Shown one piece after another: positions 61,601 through 64,000 of a stretch of 64,000 nt of DNA (position 1 is the first letter of the stretch; every line of letters starts with the position of its first letter). The position numbers were made by a program, and so were the translations under genes. The notes beneath the pieces are model-generated. The model had not been told where the DNA came from and did not search any database. It saw nothing but the letters and a program-made list of their open reading frames with translations. This stretch comes from Acanthochromis polyacanthus (taxonomy: Eukaryota > Chordata > Actinopteri > Pomacentridae). The stretch covers positions 5,957,828 to 6,021,827 of the forward strand of contig NC_067123.1 in assembly GCF_021347895.1 (NCBI RefSeq), in the 5' to 3' direction.

Positions 61601-62096
61601 TTAAATCAAGCGTGATACACCGAAAAAATACAGCAATCGTCAACATAATGGTTCCTTTCTACCTGCCCAACTTGCTAAATTTATCTCTCTGTGACTTCTT
61701 CCTCTGGGGAAAACTGAAATTCAATTGGAAGTGTCGCTGTTGTGAAACTGTTTCGGCGGTTCAGTGCTCGTTTCAGATGCTGCTTTACATAATGGAGTGT
61801 TTCAAGTGTTGCAGGAGCACTGGGAGCAGAGCAGAGCTGCACGATGACACTACTTTTGCTACAATTTTCGTTTTTTATATGCACAGTGTCTGAATTTTTG
61901 CACTTTCCTCAAATCAAACAAAAAACAGTGCGTAACAAAACCTCAAAACAAAGAAAACCAACATGAAAACACTCCTTCAACATAAACATGCAATGAAATA
62001 TTGAGTCTCTTTACTGACCTGTCTGTGTTTGAGGAAGTCCAGTGCGATCTGTACATTCTGCAGCTTGTGGAAGCGCATTCGGCCTTTTTCCCGCGG
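7844..62096 (-). CDS. plec: Plectin, partial at 5' end (30 coding exons)
   Basis: Giant cytolinker of the plakin family. It ties intermediate filaments to actin, microtubules, hemidesmosomes and other junctions. Joining 30 exons with GT/AG borders and compatible phases gives 4,470 codons ending in TAA. Approximate residue order within the window product: rest of CH1 1-57, CH2 58-165, spectrin-repeat plakin domain 170-1288 with an SH3 insert near 735-800, coiled-coil rod 1289-2460, six plakin repeat modules from about 2480, and a final GSR-rich tail ending GRRY. The six C-terminal modules, the single giant rod exon and the [15 protein letters not shown] tail separate plectin from dystonin and MACF1. 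CH1 starts mid-domain, so the earlier exons lie past 64000. Which teleost paralogue this is cannot be decided from the window. Confidence 0.97.
14045..15681 (-). other. plec intron between rod exon and last exon
   Basis: AT-rich. From about 14900 to 15620 it holds at least two diverged copies of a roughly 300-bp repeat (with motifs like TTATTATCTGTAAATTAAC), related to the arrays in the introns at 48.0-49.9 kb and 51.5-52.6 kb. No other feature seen. Confidence 0.6.
15682..19029 (-). CDS. plec: plec window exon 29: coiled-coil rod
   Basis: One uninterrupted 1,116-codon exon, [14 protein letters not shown] to LQKKSKE, rich in Glu, Lys, Ala and Gln with heptad periodicity. It is the parallel coiled-coil rod through which plectin dimerises. 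In mammals the rod is likewise one giant exon that alternative splicing can skip to give rodless plectin. This exon is symmetric (phase 0 both sides, 3348 nt), so skipping keeps the frame here too. Acceptor ATACAG, donor GTACTG. Long open frames on the opposite strand are by-products of its codon use. Confidence 0.97.
19030..22022 (-). other. plec intron before the rod exon
   Basis: 3-kb intron with one local tandem duplication (19885-20165 and 20270-20560). Nothing else recognised. Confidence 0.6.
19885..20560. repeat. Tandem duplication, about 385-bp period
   Basis: Two diverged copies share, in order, TTTTAGCACCAATGTTGGC-like sequence, GAAGACAGACTTT, TTGAATGTAAGCCA, GTTTAGGAGTC and GCAGCATCAGGATCCA. 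Same orientation. Confidence 0.75.
22023..22121 (-). CDS. plec: plec window exon 28: plakin-rod junction
   Basis: Encodes 33 residues, [20 protein letters not shown] to RRLEDEE, the plakin-wide [18 protein letters not shown] motif directly before the rod. Phase 0 on both sides. Confidence 0.96.
22780..22990 (-). pseudogene. RecQ-like helicase fragment in copy B
   Basis: Minus-strand counterpart of the fragment in copy [17 protein letters not shown] is preserved, but the Walker A stretch reads PTG-stop-GKS (TAT changed to TAA). Non-functional remnant. Confidence 0.65.
23349..23606 (+). pseudogene. Diverged helicase-like fragment in copy C
   Basis: Open frame beginning [20 protein letters not shown] followed by [11 protein letters not shown]. 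This aligns with the Q-motif of copy A ([25 protein letters not shown]) but lacks GKS. The rest of the frame has no recognised domain. A weak match, inferred partly from its position in a related element. Confidence 0.45.
24190..24530. repeat. Dispersed repeat, copy 1 (CAGCAGTTCA..CATCAGTTCTGAGGAT)
   Basis: Shares long stretches with 39200-39485 and a shorter part with 41575-41650, all in the same orientation. Contains CAGCATCAGTTCTGAGGAT and ATATGGAGACAAC..GTCTGTTTAGTC. No coding potential. Family unknown. Confidence 0.7.
25581..25685 (-). CDS. plec: plec window exon 27: end of plakin domain
   Basis: Encodes 35 residues, [20 protein letters not shown] to NIIQE. The [18 protein letters not shown] segment matches the basic linker SPAKKPKVQSGSESVIQE of plectin. 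Donor GTAAGT. Confidence 0.94.
25776..25859 (-). CDS. plec: plec window exon 26: plakin domain
   Basis: Encodes 28 residues, [20 protein letters not shown] to YIDSVK. Acceptor TTCCAG, donor GTACAC, phase 0 on both sides. Confidence 0.93.
26015..26371 (-). CDS. plec: plec window exon 25: plakin domain
   Basis: Encodes 119 residues, [20 protein letters not shown] to EQLAEEK, nearly a whole spectrin repeat, with [20 protein letters not shown] conserved. Strikingly GC-rich in codon use compared with its neighbours. Phase 0 on both sides. Confidence 0.95.
26453..26591 (-). CDS. plec: plec window exon 24: plakin domain
   Basis: Encodes 46 residues, [20 protein letters not shown] to VEAQRSQLK. Acceptor TTTCAG, donor GTAAAT. 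Completes the split Lys and ends in phase 0. Confidence 0.93.
26592..27788 (-). other. plec intron, 1.2 kb
   Basis: No gene, repeat array or transposon end recognised. Confidence 0.5.
27789..27967 (-). CDS. plec: plec window exon 23: plakin domain
   Basis: Encodes [20 protein letters not shown] to STVYLDK (last codon split). It carries a Ser-rich break [18 protein letters not shown] typical of this spectrin repeat. Phase 0 in, phase 2 out at GTGAGG. Confidence 0.93.
28241..28526. repeat. 24-bp minisatellite
   Basis: About 12 nearly identical units of ATTACATAGATGTATTRTTA plus GATA, varying mainly at one A/G position. Lies in the intron at 27968-29817, the rest of which shows nothing recognisable. 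Its 24-bp length makes a repetitive open frame that is not a gene. Confidence 0.95.
29818..29975 (-). CDS. plec: plec window exon 22: plakin domain
   Basis: Encodes [20 protein letters not shown] to [22 protein letters not shown] matches plectin's RLRLPLDKEPARECA. Phase 1 in, phase 0 out at GTAAAA. Confidence 0.93.
29976..30489 (-). other. plec intron downstream of microexon
   Basis: 514 bp, no feature recognised besides splice sites. Confidence 0.5.
30490..30510 (-). CDS. plec: plec window exon 21: 21-nt microexon
   Basis: A 21-nt stretch flanked by TTTGCAG and GTAAGG, phase 1 on both sides. It would insert seven residues (roughly FAPPRAG) between SAEQ and GEQDES. Human plectin, from memory, runs straight through EQGEQEES here, so this is probably a cassette exon. 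Including or skipping it keeps the frame. Confidence 0.72.
30651..30834 (-). CDS. plec: plec window exon 20: plakin domain
   Basis: Encodes [20 protein letters not shown] to MVTSAEQ plus one base. [19 protein letters not shown] is conserved. Ends in phase 1 at GTGGGT, so it can splice either to the microexon or directly to exon 22. Confidence 0.94.
31216..31759. mobile_element. Possible piggyBac-like MITE
   Basis: Bounded by TTAA at 31212-31215 and 31760-31763. The right end (reverse complement CCCTCAGATGCATAAGTGGG) is a typical piggyBac-like terminus, followed inward by a short inverted GGGTCA/TGACCC pair. The left end CCCTGAATTCC matches only for the first bases, so the left boundary is uncertain. 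The remainder of the intron 30835-32684 holds nothing recognised. Confidence 0.4.
32685..32811 (-). CDS. plec: plec window exon 19: plakin domain
   Basis: Encodes 42 residues after one split base: [20 protein letters not shown] to [20 protein letters not shown] matches the helix after the SH3 insert in plectin. Donor GTAACG, phase 0. Confidence 0.93.
32894..33048 (-). CDS. plec: plec window exon 18: SH3 insert
   Basis: Encodes [20 protein letters not shown] to KDAVNSVAG. It holds the rest of the SH3 fold, with [19 protein letters not shown]. As in other plakins the usual SH3 ligand-binding aromatics are mostly absent, suggesting a structural role. Phase 0 in, phase 2 out at GTAAAC. Confidence 0.95.
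33132..33284 (-). CDS. plec: plec window exon 17: start of SH3 insert
   Basis: Encodes 51 residues, [20 protein letters not shown] to [13 protein letters not shown] Glu. The [12 protein letters not shown] stretch leads into the first strand of the SH3 domain ([11 protein letters not shown]). Phase 0 on both sides. Confidence 0.95.
33499..33624 (-). CDS. plec: plec window exon 16: plakin domain
   Basis: Encodes 42 residues, [20 protein letters not shown] to [10 protein letters not shown], including the [19 protein letters not shown] block just before the SH3 region. Acceptor ATCTAG, donor GTTAGT. Confidence 0.93.
33912..34007 (-). CDS. plec: plec window exon 15: plakin domain
   Basis: Encodes 32 residues, [20 protein letters not shown] to ENTNYFQ. 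The [11 protein letters not shown] helix is conserved across plakins. Donor GTTTGT is weak but fixed by frame and homology. Confidence 0.94.
34090..34194 (-). CDS. plec: plec window exon 14: plakin domain
   Basis: Encodes 35 residues, [20 protein letters not shown] to HPARKTVE. Acceptor TTCCAG, donor GTTGGA, phase 0 on both sides. Confidence 0.94.
34277..34438 (-). CDS. plec: plec window exon 13: plakin domain
   Basis: Encodes 54 residues, [20 protein letters not shown] to MAAKKENYS, with the plakin signature [20 protein letters not shown]. The donor is GTACGG, the same hexamer proposed for the internal first exon. Phase 0 on both sides. Confidence 0.96.
34439..36214 (-). other. plec intron with long-TIR MITE
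   Basis: Contains the 560-bp MITE at 35195-35754; the flanks are ordinary AT-rich intron. Confidence 0.55.
35195..35754. mobile_element. Long-TIR MITE with telomere-like core
   Basis: Terminal inverted repeats of about 105 bp with few mismatches, starting CAACCCGGTCTCACGGGG and CAGCCCGATCTCACGAGG (reverse complement). Flanked by TGTGTTA at 35188-35194 and 35755-35761. The centre has GGTTATGGTTAGGG repeats, and a segment (35310-35460) also found inside the unrelated-ended element at 57835-58380. No coding capacity. Confidence 0.85.
36215..36292 (-). CDS. plec: plec window exon 12: plakin domain
   Basis: Encodes 26 residues, [20 protein letters not shown] to YGKLL. Acceptor CTCCAG, donor GTGAGC, phase 0 on both sides. 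Same position and length as in mammalian plectin. Confidence 0.94.
36293..36630 (-). other. plec intron, 338 bp
   Basis: Nothing recognised. Confidence 0.5.
36631..37012 (-). CDS. plec: plec window exon 11: plakin domain with MTQSH repeat
   Basis: Encodes 127 residues from [20 protein letters not shown] to [10 protein letters not shown], spanning the end of one spectrin repeat and the start of the next. Between the two conserved blocks lies a linker with (M-T-Q-S/T/V-H) units in tandem, made by a 15-bp repeat. Mammalian plectin has only a short Thr/Gln-rich linker here. It starts with the third base of an Arg codon (acceptor CTGTAG) and ends in phase 0 at GTAGGA. Confidence 0.94.
36865..36926 (-). 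repeat. 15-bp coding tandem repeat in exon 11 (four AP-1-like sites)
   Basis: About four 15-bp units encode M-T-Q-x-H. Each unit holds a perfect TGAGTCA (TGACTCA on the other strand) at 36872, 36887, 36902 and 36917. The sequence match to the AP-1 (Fos/Jun) consensus is seen directly; regulatory use is not shown. Confidence 0.85.
37090..37615. repeat. Minisatellite with heat-shock-element geometry
   Basis: About 18 units of 25-31 bp built around GGTTCAAGAACCAACT. I count about 15 exact GGTTCAAGAACC palindromes (TTCnnGAA). Four units (from 37122, 37202, 37227 and 37417) have perfect GAAnnTTCnnGAA, the three-box heat-shock-factor consensus. It starts some 80 bp upstream (in the transcript) of exon 11; the rest of the intron to 38720 shows nothing else. 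Confidence 0.9.
38721..38875 (-). CDS. plec: plec window exon 10: plakin domain
   Basis: Encodes [20 protein letters not shown] to AEQMYR plus AG. The [14 protein letters not shown] block is conserved with mammalian plectin. Phase 0 in, phase 2 out at GTACAG. Confidence 0.94.
39200..39485. repeat. Dispersed repeat, copy 2
   Basis: Second copy of the family at 24190-24530, with GCAGCAGTTCATGCCAGCAA and GCATCAGTTCTGAGGATGCT. Confidence 0.7.
39521..39841. mobile_element. Small TIR element with (CCCTAA)n core
   Basis: Ends CGACCACATAGGTTGTCAG and, reverse complemented, CGACCACAGAGGTCGTATG are imperfect inverted repeats of about 40 bp. The centre has a telomere-like CTAACC run (about 39656-39688). 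Target duplication not clear. Confidence 0.6.
40599..40692 (-). CDS. plec: plec window exon 9: plakin domain
   Basis: Encodes [20 protein letters not shown] to VETLLQT. Acceptor CTGCAG, donor GTGAGA. It completes the split Arg codon from exon 8 and ends in phase 0. Confidence 0.93.
41575..41650. repeat. Dispersed repeat, fragment
   Basis: 76-bp fragment of the family at 39200-39485 (GACAGAGCAGCAGTTCATGC, CAGCATCAGTTCTGAGGATG). Surrounding intron 40693-42214 has no other feature. Confidence 0.7.
42215..42342 (-). CDS. plec: plec window exon 8: plakin domain
   Basis: Encodes [20 protein letters not shown] to LLRTEFER (last codon split). Matches the plectin block VPPGYHPLDVEKEWGKLHVAI. Phase 0 in, phase 2 out at GTAACC. 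Confidence 0.93.
42343..43213 (-). other. plec intron, 0.9 kb
   Basis: Starts with a TTAACCCTCAGA-type sequence followed by CATTCTGGGCTCATTTTTTA, the latter repeated at about 43560 in a later intron. Otherwise nothing. Confidence 0.45.
43214..43309 (-). CDS. plec: plec window exon 7: plakin domain
   Basis: Encodes 32 residues, [20 protein letters not shown] to HIFKSFE, with the conserved [18 protein letters not shown] stretch of plectin. Phase 0 on both sides; only about 80 bp of intron separates it from exon 6. Confidence 0.94.
43390..43509 (-). CDS. plec: plec window exon 6: plakin domain
   Basis: Encodes 40 residues, [13 protein letters not shown] to FPTSYEEIE, the first helix of spectrin repeat 1 of the plakin domain. 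Acceptor TTTCAG, donor GTGAGA, phase 0 on both sides. Confidence 0.93.
44060..44410. repeat. 44-bp minisatellite
   Basis: About eight diverged units of AAATTATAAATACCAGCTAA followed by AAATAATTAAAATTTTAAAA and AGTT. Similar monomers, more decayed, occur at 45640-45930 in the next intron. The intron 43510-44920 has no other feature. Confidence 0.85.
44921..45027 (-). CDS. plec: plec window exon 5: end of CH2, start of plakin domain
   Basis: Encodes [20 protein letters not shown] to DVQDGVRAN. This closes CH2 (the [14 protein letters not shown] helix is diagnostic) and leads into the first spectrin repeat. Phase 1 in, phase 0 out at GTGAGT. Confidence 0.95.
45028..46530 (-). other. plec intron, 1.5 kb
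   Basis: AT-rich; decayed monomers like the 44-bp minisatellite at 45640-45930. A short repeat (TTTTGCAGGAGATAATATCA and following) has copies near 43865, 46120 and 46315. Confidence 0.5.
46531..46646 (-). CDS. plec: plec window exon 4: CH2, central part
   Basis: Encodes [20 protein letters not shown] to VTRLLDPE. It opens with the third base of a split codon and ends in phase 1 at GTGAGT. It is shared by the full actin-binding domain and by the putative internal start at 50741. Confidence 0.94.
48000..49900. repeat. AT-rich array with about 270-bp period
   Basis: The motif TTCTGTGATTTTATTAGCTA followed by ATCATCTGTAATTTAAC recurs at about 48020, 48298, 48560 and 48829, with more decayed units afterwards sharing AGTTTTGGCCTGTTC. 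Related units lie at 51500-52600 and 15000-15480. Confidence 0.7.
49494..49618. repeat. (CA)n/(TA)n compound microsatellite
   Basis: ACAC run followed by TATA runs with interspersed GTGTGTATGT. Source of several spurious open frames. Confidence 0.95.
50196..50408. repeat. 14-bp minisatellite next to the internal first exon
   Basis: About 15 units of ACTCTTCGCCTCTG and variants. It ends about 40 bp beyond the proposed donor of the internal first exon. Confidence 0.92.
50446..50741 (-). CDS. plec: Probable internal alternative first exon of plec
   Basis: Open frame starting with ATG ([15 protein letters not shown]...), basic then Ser/Glu-rich, ending ...YYVQRVVQ plus GT. It lies in the intron between CH2 exons 3 and 4. 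The donor GTACGG leaves phase 2, exactly what exon 4 needs, and the same hexamer serves as donor of window exon 13. No AG acceptor sits directly before the ATG, so a first exon is more likely than a cassette exon. The result would be a plectin N-terminus without CH1 and most of CH2, unable to form a normal actin-binding domain. The exon is GC-rich in an AT-rich intron. I do not recognise the peptide. Its coding status and the donor are inferred. Confidence 0.6.
50742..51300 (-). promoter_or_regulatory. Possible internal promoter/5' UTR of plec
   Basis: Sequence just upstream of the ATG at 50741. It is richer in G+C and CpG (notably 50880-51240) than the AT-rich intron around it. I see no clear TATA box. 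Inferred only from position and composition. Confidence 0.3.
51500..52700. repeat. AT-rich periodic repeat, second block
   Basis: Diverged copies of the 48.0-49.9 kb monomer, e.g. near 52130 (TTTTTATTGTCTGTAATGTAAC) and 52430 (GATTTCGCTGGATATCATCG), spaced about 290 bp. Includes a perfect hairpin at 52509-52567. Confidence 0.6.
52509..52567. repeat. Perfect 27-bp inverted repeat, 5-base loop
   Basis: Arms 52509-52535 and 52541-52567 are exact reverse complements (core GCTTATTAAGT / ACTTAATAAGC); loop GTTGA. It lies in the intron about 270 bp past the exon 3 donor. Confidence 0.97.
52833..52999 (-). CDS. plec: plec window exon 3: first part of CH2
   Basis: Encodes [20 protein letters not shown] to LFNAIIHKH plus two bases, the first half of CH2 including the linker from CH1. 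It starts in phase 0 and ends in phase 2 at a GTGAGA donor. The third base of the split codon comes from window exon 4. Confidence 0.95.
54230..57500. repeat. Intron repeat family, clustered copies
   Basis: Blocks starting AACCCTCTGAGTCCCAAAAC occur near 54233 and 56881. Blocks with AATAAATGCAGCATGGCT occur near 54643, 54923, 57322 and 57751. Blocks with CTCAGCTGTGACCAAC recur near 54540 and 54815, diverged at 57217. CATTCAGCACGGTG recurs near 54977 and 55950. Similar sequence lies at 47270-47560 in the same orientation. Looks like a family spread by local duplication. Confidence 0.65.
55027..55800. mobile_element. Non-autonomous hAT element (774 bp)
   Basis: Flanked by perfect 8-bp duplications TTCTAAAC (55019-55026, 55801-55808). 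Inverted ends CAGGGGTCGGCAACCCGCGG and (reverse complement) CAGGGGTCGGCAACCTTTAA are classic hAT termini. No transposase. Confidence 0.92.
57835..58380. mobile_element. piggyBac-like MITE (546 bp)
   Basis: Bounded by TTAA (57831-57834, 58381-58384). Inverted ends CCCTTTAAGCTTCAGT and (reverse complement) CCCTTTACGCTTCAGT. Interior noncoding; 58185-58350 is shared with the MITE at 35195-35754. Confidence 0.85.
58332..58359. repeat. Perfect 28-bp palindrome
   Basis: GTAGGTGTACCGCC joined directly to its exact reverse complement, near the right end of the piggyBac-like MITE. Confidence 0.97.
59440..59532 (-). CDS. plec: plec window exon 2: end of CH1
   Basis: Encodes 31 residues, [15 protein letters not shown] to IWTIILHFQ, the conserved C-terminal helix of CH1 shared by plakins. 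The acceptor is CTTTAG and the donor GTAACT. Phase 0 in and out. Confidence 0.95.
59533..62018 (-). other. plec intron within CH1
   Basis: Contains a fourfold tandem repeat at 60590-61940. Near 59640 the sequence CGATCAAAAAGTTCAGAGAC recalls Tc1/mariner-type ends but no element could be delimited. No exon seen. Confidence 0.5.
60590..61940. repeat. Tandem repeat, about 380-410-bp period, four copies
   Basis: GCAGGAGCACTGGGAGCAG-type blocks at about 60642, 61021, 61429 and 61811. The last three share most of the unit (GCAGAGCTGCAC, GCACAGTGTCT, CTTGCTAAATTTATCTCTCT). The first copy is most decayed. Confidence 0.8.
62019..62096 (-). CDS. plec: plec window exon 1: CH1 segment
   Basis: Encodes 26 residues from [13 protein letters not shown] to FLKHRQ, inside the first calponin-homology domain of the actin-binding domain. 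Preceded by TTGCAG and followed by GTCAGT on the minus strand, phase 0 on both sides. Near identical to mammalian plectin in this exon. The exon that should precede it is not seen between 62097 and 64000. Confidence 0.93.
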
Positions 62097-64000
62097 CTGC
62101 AAGAGAGGAGGAGAAACGGAACATGAAGCAACGCATGTGTTTCAGATGAACAGCAAAGCCCCATGACCGAGGAACAGCTGTTTGTCTCGGAGGTCTAATC
62201 TACTCTACACATCTACGCAGTCATGGGCTGGAGGAAAACAAAAAGATGGCAAATTTGAAGTGAGATTCAAATTGTGCGTGGTTGTGATCAAAGCGTTTGG
62301 CCGGACCTTGACCAGATCCGACCTTACATGACCCTGAGATGCATCCCGGCCAGATGTCTGCAGGTGAAAGCATGACAATGGATGAGAAACAGTGACTCTC
62401 CCCGTCATCAGTCCATACTCTCGCTTTCTCCGAGCCCTCACTCCTCCCTGCACCCCATCAGATGCAAATTATCTTCATCTACGCCTCCACTGATGACTGA
62501 TTAGTGATGTTTTCTTGCTATTTCAGAGTCCATTCGATCACTTTCAGAGGACGTTGACCCCCCCCCAGGAGTGATGGTTATGACATGCATTGGTGCTCCA
62601 AGTTGTAAGCTTTCAGCCAGTCATCAAGCTTTGTTGCAGAATTAGTCAACATATCAGCTTGCAGTGGTGAAACTTTGAACTTTGCTTTCAATACAGTGAA
62701 GGAACCAACACTTGTAGCTCTTCTTTGTCCCTAGAAAGCTCCGTTTAAACCTTTACCGATGGACTTACACATTTAAAACCTTTAACTAGTCATTTTATTA
62801 ACCATTTTTTATCTGTTCAATGACTTCCAAAGACATGAAATGTGTTTTATGTTTTTTTTTAAGTCAAAATTACAGAGTTGAAGTCTTCAGATTGACTAAT
62901 TAGATGATTTGCTCTAATTAGTCAGAAAATCTGTGGTGCAACATCAACAGCTTTCCTGGATTAATCCATTATTTTTAGCAGTGATGGAAACAACCCCCGT
63001 GTTTTCACACCTTAAACTGGTCCAACCTAATGGAGACCGTTGGGTTTAACTTATTGAGCTCAAAGCTAATTAGCCATTTTTCCATCTAACTGTTGAGGAG
63101 AAAACATCAAAATTAAACAGAAAATGTCTGAATAGCTCTGTCTGTTTGGAGCAAATAAACTGAGCTTCATAGTGTCACCAGACGGTGGCGCTAAAGGCGA
63201 CATGGCTGCAATTAATGAAGTAGAAGAAGTTGGAAATGTTTGAAAAAATGCTCAAAAACAAATCTTTGTTCTTATATGAGAGAAAAACAGACAAAAGTCT
63301 TCAGACAGGTTGCAATTTTTCCTTCTTTCTGTCTGATACTGACAAAAAATGCTGATTAGTTTTGCAGGCTCAATATCCAACGTCATAAAAAGTGTTTTTA
63401 TCTCCCATCATGCAAATTTTATGTTTTCAACAAAGTAAAAAAAACAACAATTTGTAGTGGGTGGTAAACGTGTTTCTGTCAAACTAGGGAAGTTATTGGC
63501 AGTTTTCATTATTTTAACAGAGCAGAAGTCAAAAAACAAAAAAGTGTTTGTCAACTGTAAAAAAAAAAAGAAAAAAGAAAAAGAAAAGCAACACATCTTT
63601 GTCCATGTATGAAAGAAAAACAGGGCGAAGTCTTCAGAATTTACTCTTAAATAAAAAAAAGACATTGTAATTTTAGAAGCAGAAACATCTTTACTATGTG
63701 AGTGAAATGTTTGTTATGTCGGAACTAAATCAGGTAAAATTCAGAAAAGATGTTTCCTCATGACATGAAGCGCTCTTTTTCTGTAAAGAGGGAAATTAGA
63801 ATCTGTAAAATAACGGTCAAAGTAAATAATTACCGATTTTCAATCCTCGATAGACGTAATTCTGATCTCAAATCGTTTTAAAGATCGGTAAAATAACTAT
63901 ATCTTTAAGAACTGTGATTTTAAACAACAAAAGAAGAAATTCCTCTGTAAAAAGAGATTTTCAATGTTATGTGTGGTTTAGGCCCTTTCTTCAGGTTGAC
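62097..64000 (-). other. plec intron, continuing past window end
   Basis: No sequence encoding the preceding CH1 exon was found, so the gene continues beyond 64000. A C-run near 62560 and A/T-rich tracts are the only notable features. Confidence 0.55.

Overview
The window is genomic DNA of a teleost fish, probably a percomorph. It is intron-rich vertebrate sequence with fish-type hAT, piggyBac-like and tRNA-SINE elements. It carries one protein-coding gene, plectin (plec; teleosts often keep two copies, plecA and plecB, and I cannot tell which this is). The gene lies on the minus strand and is read from right to left. Its 5' end (alternative first exons and the start of the actin-binding domain) lies beyond position 64000.

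I could place 30 consecutive coding exons between 62096 and 7844. Every junction has GT/AG sites and matching phases. The exon lengths sum to 13,413 nt, an unbroken frame of 4,470 codons plus stop. In order they encode: the end of calponin-homology domain 1 and all of CH2 (52.8-62.1 kb, with part in the exon at 46.5 kb); the plakin domain of spectrin repeats with an inserted SH3 domain (22.0-45.0 kb, many small exons); the coiled-coil rod in one 3.3-kb exon (15682-19029); and the C-terminal intermediate-filament-binding region of six plakin repeat modules plus a Gly-Ser-Arg tail in one 6.2-kb exon (7844-14044). The 3' UTR probably runs to about 6045. This layout matches mammalian plectin.

Features that go beyond a routine plectin gene are: a probable internal first exon (50446-50741) that would give a protein lacking CH1 and half of CH2; a 21-nt symmetric microexon (30490-30510); a 15-bp coding repeat that writes four AP-1 consensus sites into exon 11; and, in the adjoining intron, a minisatellite whose unit contains heat-shock-element geometry.

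The region downstream of the gene (1-6000) and several introns are a transposon graveyard with readable boundaries. Two hAT elements with perfect 8-bp target duplications lie downstream, and a third is in the CH-domain intron. There are piggyBac-like MITEs at TTAA, a SINE with a 12-bp duplication, and long-TIR MITEs carrying telomere-like repeats. The most unusual family is a terminal-inverted-repeat element with 9-bp target duplications. It carries a captured piece of a RecQ-like helicase (Q-motif plus Walker A) and is present at two loci, one interrupted by a hAT and one a head-to-head composite inside a piggyBac MITE.
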